NCBI GenBank assembly: GCA_050187175.1
Contig: JBFWXS010000026.1
Location: forward strand, 1-64,000
Direction of reading: 5' to 3'
DNA: 64,000 nucleotides
Source of the DNA: Zeimonas sp050187175
GTDB lineage: Bacteria; Pseudomonadota; Gammaproteobacteria; Burkholderiales; Burkholderiaceae_E
The position numbers were made by a program, and so were the translations under genes. Numbering within the stretch: the first letter of the stretch is position 1; every line of letters starts with the position of its first letter. The notes under the pieces are model-generated. The model saw only the letters and a program-made list of their open reading frames with translations, had not been told where the DNA came from and searched no databases. Shown here in pieces: positions 58,364 through 64,000 of the stretch.

Positions 58364-58618
58364 TTACTTGGCGCCGGTGCGCGCGAACTTCTGGCGGAAC
58401 TTCTCGACGCGGCCGGTCTCGTTGATGCGCTGCTGCGCACCGGTGTAGAACGGATGCGATTCCGACGTGATGTCGAGCTTGAACAGCGGATATTCGCTGC
58501 CGTCGTCCATCTTCACGGTCTCGCGCGTCGACACCGTCGAGCGGGTAATGAACTTGAAGCCGCTCGCCATGTCCATGAAGACGACTTCGCGATAATCCGG
58601 GTGAATGCCTTGTTTCAT
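58364..58618 (-). CDS. rpmE2: Large-subunit ribosomal protein bL31, type B
   Basis: 84 residues: MKQGIHPDYREVVFMDMASGFKFITRSTVST, SHPFYTGAQQRINETGRVEKFRQKF. It lacks the CxxC zinc ligands of type A, so it is the zinc-independent form often induced on zinc limitation. The start ATG is at 58616-58618; the open frame around it extends far upstream but only this part is L31. No Zur-box was recognised upstream. A promoter and terminator of its own suggest a single-gene transcript. Confidence 0.96.
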   Translation of the reverse strand: MKQGIHPDYREVVFMDMASGFKFITRSTVSTRETVKMDDGSEYPLFKLDITSESHPFYTGAQQRINETGRVEKFRQKFARTGAK

Positions 58619-58721
58619 TTTCGCTTCTCCAACGCGGCTGCCTGCGTCCGCATGATGCCCGGATCCCATACGCATTCCTTGCGTTTGTTCCGTGCTTGCG
58701 TTCTGTGCGGCAAAGCTTTGT

Positions 58722-58751
58722 ATTTTAAGAGATTCTGGACCAGGGACGCAA
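58722..58751 (-). promoter_or_regulatory. Candidate rpmE2 promoter
   Basis: On the minus strand TTGCGT (58746-58751), 18-bp spacer, TAAAAT (58722-58727), about 100 bp ahead of rpmE2. Confidence 0.5.
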
Positions 58752-58780
58752 GTCGGCTGCCGCTCGGTTAACATCGGCCC

Positions 58781-59776
58781 ATGCATTCCGACCCGGCCGA
58801 TCTCCGTCCGAGCGCTCGCCGCGCGCTGGCCTGGTCCGGGGCTCTGCTGCTGCTCGGCCTGATCGCCGCATTGGCCGCCGGTCCTCTCGGCTGGCCGGCC
58901 CGCCCCGACGGCGGCATCGACTGGGCGGTGCTGCTGCAGCTGCGCGCGCCGCGCGCCGTGGCGGCGGTGCTGGTCGGCGCCGCGCTGGCCGGCTCCGGCG
59001 CCGCCTTGCAGGCAGTGTTTCGCAATCCGCTGGCGGCGCCCGACATTCTGGGCGTGTCCAGCGGTGCGGCGCTGGGCGCCGGCCTCGCCATCTGGGGTGG
59101 TGCCAGCGGCTGGCTGGTCCAGGTCTGCGCTTTCGGCGGCGCGCTGTGCGCGGTGGCCGGCGTGGCGCTGTTCGCCCGGCTGATGCGCTCGGCGGAACCG
59201 ACGCCGGCGCTGATCCTGTGCGGCATCGCGATCGCGGCCTTGTTCTCGTCGGCGCTGGCGCTGCTCACCTCGCTGGCCGATCCGACGCGCCAGCTTCCTG
59301 CCATCACCTATTGGCTGCTCGGCGGCCTGGCCGGTACGGCGCCGGCCGAGCTGCTGCCGGCCGGCGTGCTGATGGCGGCGGGGCTGGGACTGCTGTGGCT
59401 GCTGCGCTGGCGCATCGACGCCTTGCTGCTGCCCGACGACGAAGCGCTGGCGCTGGGTCACGATCCGCGGCGCCTGCGCGCGCTGGCGATCGGCGCGGCA
59501 GCGCTGGCCGCGTCGGCGGCGGTCGCGGCAGCCGGCCTGATCGGCTGGGTCGGGCTGCTGCTGCCGCATGCCGCGCGCCTGATCGCAGGCGCCGCGTTCG
59601 CGCGCATGTTTCCGCTGGCCTGCCTCGGCGGGGCCTCCTTCCTGCTGCTGATCGATACCGGTGCACGCTGGTGGGCGCCGGTCGACATCCCGCCCGGCGT
59701 CGGCACGGCGCTCGTCGGCGTGCCGCTGCTGCTGTGGTTGCTGGCACGGCGCGGCGCCGGCGTGCTGCCGCGATGA
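58781..59776 (+). CDS. FecCD/BtuC family ABC permease
   Basis: 331 residues, nine to ten membrane helices with the family signatures QLRAPRAVAAVLVGAALAGSGAALQAVFRNPLAAPDILGVSSGAALGA and AGLIGWVGLLLPHAARLIAG (coupling region). Imports iron-siderophore, haem or B12. The ATPase gene overlaps its stop by 4 bp (ATGA). No periplasmic binding protein or TonB receptor gene is adjacent, so the cargo cannot be named. Confidence 0.94.
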   Translation: MHSDPADLRPSARRALAWSGALLLLGLIAALAAGPLGWPARPDGGIDWAVLLQLRAPRAVAAVLVGAALAGSGAALQAVFRNPLAAPDILGVSSGAALGAGLAIWGGASGWLVQVCAFGGALCAVAGVALFARLMRSAEPTPALILCGIAIAALFSSALALLTSLADPTRQLPAITYWLLGGLAGTAPAELLPAGVLMAAGLGLLWLLRWRIDALLLPDDEALALGHDPRRLRALAIGAAALAASAAVAAAGLIGWVGLLLPHAARLIAGAAFARMFPLACLGGASFLLLIDTGARWWAPVDIPPGVGTALVGVPLLLWLLARRGAGVLPR

Positions 59777-60531
59777 AGCTCCCGCTGCTGCAGGTCCAGG
59801 GCCTGGCCTGGGGCGCCGGCGATCGCCTGCTAGGGTCCAGCCTCGACCTGGCGCTGGCCGCCGGCGAGGTCGTCGCGGTGATGGGCCGCAACGGCGCCGG
59901 CAAGACGACGCTGCTGCGCTGCCTGCTCGGCCTGCTGCCGCCGCGCAGCGGGCGCATCGAGCTCGACGGCCGGCTGCTCGGCGACTGGCCGCGGCGCGAG
60001 CTGGCGGCGCACGTCGGCTACGTCGCGCAGCAGGCGGCCGCGCCGCCCGCCTATGCCACGCTCGACTGGGTTCTGCTGGCGCGCACCGCGCGGCTGCCTC
60101 TGGGCCGCGGTCCGTCGCCTGACGACTACCGGGCGGCGCTGGCCGCCCTCGACAGCGTCGGGCTCGCCAGCCGCGCCGGCGTGGCGCTGGAAGCGCTCAG
60201 CGGCGGCGAGCGGCAGCTGGCCGCGGTGGCGCGCGCCCTCGTGCAGGGCAGCCGGCTGCTGCTGCTGGACGAGCCCAGCGCCAGCCTCGATTTCGGCAAC
60301 CGGGCACGCGTCGACGAGGTGCTGCGCAGCCTGGCGGCTGCCGGTCACGGCATTCTGTTCACCACGCATGACCCGGCGCAGGCCGAATCGCTGGCGCGCC
60401 GGGTCCTGCTGATCGCGCCGGGCGAGGCGGCCCGCATCGGTCCGGTCGCAGCCATGCTCGAACCGGCCCGGCTGGCACAGGTGTTCGGCGTACCCGCCGA
60501 GCTGATTCGGCCCTATTCCACCATTCGTTGA
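59773..60531 (+). CDS. FecE/BtuD family ABC ATPase
   Basis: 252 residues: Walker A GRNGAGKTTLL near 38-48, Q-loop YVAQQ, signature LSGGERQLAAVARAL, Walker B LLLLDEPSASLD, H-loop TTHD. Powers the permease encoded just upstream. ATG 59773 overlaps the permease TGA, showing translational coupling. A duplicated 10-bp GAAAAGCGCC follows the stop. Confidence 0.94.
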   Translation: MKLPLLQVQGLAWGAGDRLLGSSLDLALAAGEVVAVMGRNGAGKTTLLRCLLGLLPPRSGRIELDGRLLGDWPRRELAAHVGYVAQQAAAPPAYATLDWVLLARTARLPLGRGPSPDDYRAALAALDSVGLASRAGVALEALSGGERQLAAVARALVQGSRLLLLDEPSASLDFGNRARVDEVLRSLAAAGHGILFTTHDPAQAESLARRVLLIAPGEAARIGPVAAMLEPARLAQVFGVPAELIRPYSTIR

Positions 60532-60673
60532 AAAGCGCCGAAAAGCGCCACCTACCCACCGCCTTTCCGACGATCGGTTTGGACGCGGCCACCGAGTTGC
60601 GCGAAAATGCGCCGCGGCTTGTCTTCTCCGTTTTCCCATAAGCAACAAATCCTCAATTGAGTTGGAGAGATCC

Positions 60674-61666
60674 ATGCGACTCGCTAGTTGTTCCGTATCC
60701 CTCGTTGCGCTGGCACTGGCCGGCTGCGTCACGACCGGCACTGAAATGAAAATGGGCGACTCCTCCGCCAAGACCGTCGCGACCGGTTCCGCGGGAGGGG
60801 CAACGAGCACGAACGCCAATGCGCAGCTCGAGCGCTGCGACGCCACGCTGGGCACGCTGGCGGTGGTCGAGGATCAGACCGCGCCGTGGTTCTATCAGCT
60901 GTCGAACTACAAGCTGACCTCGACCGTGCCCGTGATCCGGCTGCTGGTGCAGCAGTCGAACTGCTTCGTCGTGGTCGAGCGCGGCCGCGCGATGAACAAC
61001 ATGATGCAGGAACGCGCGCTGCAGCAAAGCGGCGAGCTGCGCTCCAATAGCAGCATGGGCCCCGGCCAGATGGTGGCTGCCGACTACACGATGAACCCGT
61101 CCATCACGTTCAGCCAGAACGACGCCGGCGGCGTCGGCGCGGCACTCGGCGGCTTCAGCCGCAGCCTGGGCCTGCTCGGCGCGGTGGCCGGCAGCCTGAA
61201 GTTCAAGGAAGCGTCGACCATGCTGACGCTGGTCGACAATCGCTCCGGCGTGCAGCTGGCCGCCTCCGAAGGCAGCTCGTCCAAGGCCGACTTCGGCGCA
61301 TGGGGCAGCATGTTCGGCAGCGCGGCGGGCGGCGGCCTGGGCGGCTACACGAACACGGCCGAGGGCAAGGTCATCACCGCGGCATTCGCCGACGCGTACA
61401 ACCAGCTCGTGAAGGCGGTCAAGAACTACAAGGCGCAGGAAGTGAAGGGCGGCCTGGGCACCGGCGGCCGTCTCGGCGTATCGGGCGGCTCGACGCCGGC
61501 TTCGCGCGAGCTCGATGCCGGCTCGAGCACCAGCGCGCCGCCTACCGCGGCACCGGTGTCGAACACGCCTGCGACGAAGTCGGCGCCGGCTACGACGACG
61601 CGGCCGGCGACTACGCAGCGTCGCGCGCCTACGACTCAGCAGCGGCGTAGCACGACTACCAAGTAG
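60674..61666 (+). CDS. CsgG-like outer-membrane lipoprotein
   Basis: 330 residues. Lipoprotein signal with lipobox LALAGC, lipidated Cys18. The middle (about 50-265) carries CsgG-type features: LVQQSNCFVVVERGRAMNNMMQERALQQSGEL and GQMVAADYTMNPSITF, then a Gly-rich hinge. The C-terminal 65 residues are Thr/Pro/Arg-rich and disordered. CsgG forms curli export pores; no curli genes lie here, so this is a paralogue of unknown role. ATG 60674 follows GGAGAGA; a TTG at 60662 is less likely. Confidence 0.85.
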   Translation: MRLASCSVSLVALALAGCVTTGTEMKMGDSSAKTVATGSAGGATSTNANAQLERCDATLGTLAVVEDQTAPWFYQLSNYKLTSTVPVIRLLVQQSNCFVVVERGRAMNNMMQERALQQSGELRSNSSMGPGQMVAADYTMNPSITFSQNDAGGVGAALGGFSRSLGLLGAVAGSLKFKEASTMLTLVDNRSGVQLAASEGSSSKADFGAWGSMFGSAAGGGLGGYTNTAEGKVITAAFADAYNQLVKAVKNYKAQEVKGGLGTGGRLGVSGGSTPASRELDAGSSTSAPPTAAPVSNTPATKSAPATTTRPATTQRRAPTTQQRRSTTTK

Positions 61667-61673
61667 TTGGCGG

Positions 61674-61792
61674 GGAGCGGCAGGCGCGGGTCGGCGGCTG
61701 GGATGGATGCGGCGGTCGGCCCTTTGGGGCCGACTGCCCTGCGCTGCTCGGCGCCGCATACATCCCAGCCGCCGACCCGCGCCTGCCGCTCC
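61674..61792. repeat. Large inverted repeat, 41-bp arms, with nested hairpin
   Basis: 61674-61714 and 61752-61792 are reverse complements at 40 of 41 positions. The 37-base loop itself starts with a perfect hairpin (61715-61734: GTCGGCCC, TTTG, GGGCCGAC). It begins 7 bases after the CsgG-like gene stop. Possible roles: very stable 3' end, small structured RNA, or a remnant of a miniature mobile element. No flanking target duplication was recognised. Confidence 0.9.
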
Positions 61793-61880
61793 TGCAACGT
61801 GGGTGGCGTGCCAAGAAGGGCGAGGCGGCGTCGGCGGCGGGCTGATTGGTTCGATTCTGCTTGAGCGGGTCGATACAGTC

Positions 61881-61919
61881 TCGTTCAGTGCTGCTTCGTT
61901 CAGTGCTGCTTCGTTCAGT
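61881..61919. repeat. 15-bp tandem repeat, 2.6 copies
   Basis: TCGTTCAGTGCTGCT twice plus a 9-base partial third copy, intergenic. Confidence 0.85.
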
Positions 61920-61939
61920 CGATACCGCCTATGGCGGGT

Positions 61940-61977
61940 GAGACTGCTTCATGTGGTTGAGACCGCTTCACGTGGTG
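61940..61977. repeat. 19-bp direct repeat
   Basis: GAGACTGCTTCATGTGGTT and GAGACCGCTTCACGTGGTG, adjacent, differing at three positions. Confidence 0.8.
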
Positions 61978-62121
61978 GATGCCGCTTTGTCCGGCCGAAG
62001 ATCTCCATTTTCGGCCGCGTGGATTCGCAGCTTGCGGCCCACGCCTTTGCCCGCTCCAGCGAAGGCACGCGGCCTCCGCCAGTTGTGGCACCCTTGCGAC
62101 TGCACCCAACCGACCGCCGCC

Positions 62122-64000
62122 ATGACCGCCTCCCGCGCCAGACCCGATTCCGTCAACCGCATCGACCCCGCCACGCTGACGCGCTGGAACACGCTGCTAG
62201 GCCTGGGCAGGCAGCAGGAATGCGAGCAGGACGCACGCGTGTTCGTGCAGCGCTTCCCCACCGACGGCAAGGCCTGGCAGCTACTGGGCGCGTCGCTGAT
62301 GATGCGCGGCGCGTTCGCCGAAGCGCGGCCGATACTCGAGCATGCGTCGCGCTTGTCGCGCGAGGACGCGAGCATCTGGGACAACCTGGGCCTGTGCCTC
62401 ACGCAGCTTGCCGATCAGCCCGCTGCGGCCGAGGCGTTTCGCAAGAGCCTGCGCATCGATCCCAAGCTTGCCGCCACCTGGCTCAATGCGTCGAACAATG
62501 CGCTGCTCGCCGATGATGCCGCCGAAGCGCATCGGCTGGCGACGCGCGCAATCGCGCTGTCGCCGCGCATGGCCAGCGCGCATCTGTCGCAGGGCAACGC
62601 GTTGAGCGCGCTGGGCCGCTCCGACGAGGCGCTGGCGGCGCTCGAGCGCGCGCTCGCGCTGCAGCCGAACTTTCCGCAGGCGCTGGTCAGCCAGGGCATC
62701 GAGCTGGCGCGCCACGGCCGCTACGTCGAAGCGGCGCAAGCGACGCGACGCGCGGTCGAGCTGGCGCCGGACTATGCCGATGCGCATCTGAACCTGGCGA
62801 GCCAGTTGAGCTGGATCGGAGACATGAGCTCGGCGCTCACGCATTTCCGGCGCGCGCGGGCGCTCGACCCGGAGCGCAATCACGCATGGAGCGGTGTGCT
62901 GTTCTGCCTGTCGCATGACGAGAACGTCGACGCGGCGACGCTCAGCGGCGAGCATCGCGCGTTCGGCGAATGGCTGGAGTCCAAGTGGCGCGCGTCGTGG
63001 GGCGGTCATGCGAACGATCGCTCGCCCGAACGGCGGCTGCGCGTCGGCTTCGTGTCCGGCGATCTGCGCAGCCATGCCGTCGCGCGCTTCATCGAACCCG
63101 TCTGGCGCGAGCTGTCGCCGCAACAGGTCGAGCTGTTCGCCTACATGAACTTCCCCGGCGAGGATGCCGTCTCCGAGCGGCTGCGCGGCCTCGTCTCCAC
63201 CTGGCGCAATGTCGCCGGCGTGAACGACGATGCGCTGTTCAAGCAGATTCGCGACGACGGTATCGACATTCTGTTCGATCTGTCCGGTCATACCGGCTAC
63301 AACCGCCTGCCGCTGTTCGCGCGCAAGCCGGCGCCGGTGCAGGTGAGCTGGATCGGTTATCCGGGCAGCACGGGTCTCACGGCGATCGACTACCGGCTGG
63401 TCGACGAAGTCGTCGCTCCGCCGGGCCGCTTCGATCGCGCCTACAGCGAGCGGCTCGCCTATCTGCCGGCCGCGTCAGTCTTCGGACGTCCCGAAGCGCT
63501 GCCCGAGCCCACACCGCTGCCGGCGCTGGCGCGCGGCCGCTTCACGTTCGGCAGCTTCAACCGTGCGAACAAGATCGGCGACCAGGTGATCGAACTATGG
63601 TCGCGCGTGCTCGGCTCGGTGCCCGGCTCGCAGTTGCTGATCGGCGGCCTGGCCGGCGAACCGGCCTGCGCGGCGATGCGCGAACGCTTCGCGCGCCACG
63701 GCATCGGCGCCGAGCGGCTGCTGCTGCGACAGCGGATGGATATCGATGCCTATCTGCGTCTGCATGCCGACGTCGACCTGCTGCTGGACACCTTCCCGTT
63801 CGCCGGCGGCACTACCGTCAACTTCGCGCTGTGGATGGGCGTGCCCATCGTCACGCTGCTGGGCGCCGCGCCGCCGCAGCGCATCGGCGCGACGCGAATG
63901 GCCGCCGCCGGATTGAATGAATTCATCGCCGAAACGCCGCAGGCGTATCACGACATCGCGGTCGACTGGTCGCGCCGGCTCGATGAGCTCGCGGCGCTGC
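62122..64000 (+). CDS. TPR / O-GlcNAc transferase-like (SPINDLY) protein, 3' end beyond window
   Basis: 626 codons are visible with no stop. About six TPR units occupy residues 45-270 (for example FPTDGKAWQLLGASLMMRG, SAHLSQGNALSALGRSDEALAAL). From about 300 follows the OGT catalytic domain: VGFVSGDLRSHAV, DILFDLSGHTGYNRL, VSWIGYPGSTG, FTFGSFNRANKI, LDTFPFAGGTT. Such cytosolic GT41 enzymes transfer GlcNAc or a related sugar to Ser/Thr of proteins. Start ATG 62122. No flagellin or adhesin target is adjacent in the window; the acceptor is unknown. Confidence 0.93.
   Translation, partial: MTASRARPDSVNRIDPATLTRWNTLLGLGRQQECEQDARVFVQRFPTDGKAWQLLGASLMMRGAFAEARPILEHASRLSREDASIWDNLGLCLTQLADQPAAAEAFRKSLRIDPKLAATWLNASNNALLADDAAEAHRLATRAIALSPRMASAHLSQGNALSALGRSDEALAALERALALQPNFPQALVSQGIELARHGRYVEAAQATRRAVELAPDYADAHLNLASQLSWIGDMSSALTHFRRARALDPERNHAWSGVLFCLSHDENVDAATLSGEHRAFGEWLESKWRASWGGHANDRSPERRLRVGFVSGDLRSHAVARFIEPVWRELSPQQVELFAYMNFPGEDAVSERLRGLVSTWRNVAGVNDDALFKQIRDDGIDILFDLSGHTGYNRLPLFARKPAPVQVSWIGYPGSTGLTAIDYRLVDEVVAPPGRFDRAYSERLAYLPAASVFGRPEALPEPTPLPALARGRFTFGSFNRANKIGDQVIELWSRVLGSVPGSQLLIGGLAGEPACAAMRERFARHGIGAERLLLRQRMDIDAYLRLHADVDLLLDTFPFAGGTTVNFALWMGVPIVTLLGAAPPQRIGATRMAAAGLNEFIAETPQAYHDIAVDWSRRLDELAAL

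Larger units (their letters stand above)
61667..62121. other. 455-bp intergenic stretch rich in repeats
   Basis: No gene is supported. It holds a 41-bp-arm inverted repeat (61674-61792), a 15-bp tandem repeat (61881-61919) and a 19-bp direct repeat (61940-61977), then about 140 bp without recognisable signals before the TPR gene. Confidence 0.75.

Noticed and set aside
58364..59569. 401-residue minus-strand protein containing L31
   Set aside because: Only the last 84 codons are L31; the rest is antisense of the FecCD permease gene.
61674..61792. Insertion sequence ends
   Set aside because: No transposase between or beside the arms and no target duplication seen, so only an inverted repeat is reported.

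Overview
The window is a GC-rich chromosomal segment with dense, mostly overlapping or closely spaced genes. It looks like a betaproteobacterium of the order Burkholderiales. Grounds: the rpsP-rimM-trmD-rplS operon followed by NUDIX, CobD/CbiB-like, rsgA, pterin dehydratase, M48 protease and orn; the recG-oxyR pair; a double-length UvrA; and several tripartite tricarboxylate transporter (Bug/TctC) proteins. This is inferred from gene content only. No tRNA, rRNA, IS element, prophage or CRISPR array was seen.

Layout. 1-4951 (minus): aquaporin Z (cut by the window edge), a small membrane protein, a run of VOC, LysE, phosphoesterase and reductase-like genes, and a MarR regulator. 5000-8923: a 24-bp palindrome, then CaiB CoA-transferase, two crotonases and an orphan Bug protein, which looks like a MarR-controlled acyl-CoA catabolic unit. 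8969-15931: a GFA-like protein and a tandem-fused UvrA. 16031-23462: TM2 protein, AraC regulator with an IorAB-type molybdenum hydroxylase, and divergently a complete TctCBA transporter. 23570-29599: thioesterase, RidA, RecG, OxyR, CysM, DMT exporter. 29607-33541: a Tgl-like transglutaminase opposite a NarL-type regulator and a hybrid histidine kinase. 33569-39050 (minus): MltB, then TgpA-like transglutaminase, DUF58 and MoxR. 39266-44544: crotonase, MarR, etfBA and acyl-CoA dehydrogenase. 44606-46931: zinc-ribbon protein and a radical SAM gene behind a textbook LexA box. 46960-49609: ribosomal protein/tRNA modification operon. 49638-58618: housekeeping cluster, MATE exporter, GT-C glycosyltransferase, L31 type B. 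58781-64000: FecCD/FecE-type ABC transporter, a CsgG-like lipoprotein, a large inverted repeat, and a TPR/O-GlcNAc-transferase protein running off the right edge.

Two 100-N gaps (12120-12219 and 34982-35081) are each flanked by an exact 127-bp duplication. Collapsing the copies restores intact reading frames (uvrA becomes 2038 codons plus stop in one frame), so both are almost certainly unmerged contig overlaps rather than missing DNA or real duplications.

A recurring theme is short tandem repeats. Those inside genes have units divisible by three (9, 12, 15, 18, 24 bp), while those between genes mostly do not (8, 11, 13, 14, 17, 19 bp). Regulatory signals read directly from sequence include an OxyR-type ATAG-N7-CTAT site on the oxyR start codon, a LexA box filling a promoter spacer, palindromic operators next to both MarR genes, and factor-independent terminators after rplS and rpmE2.
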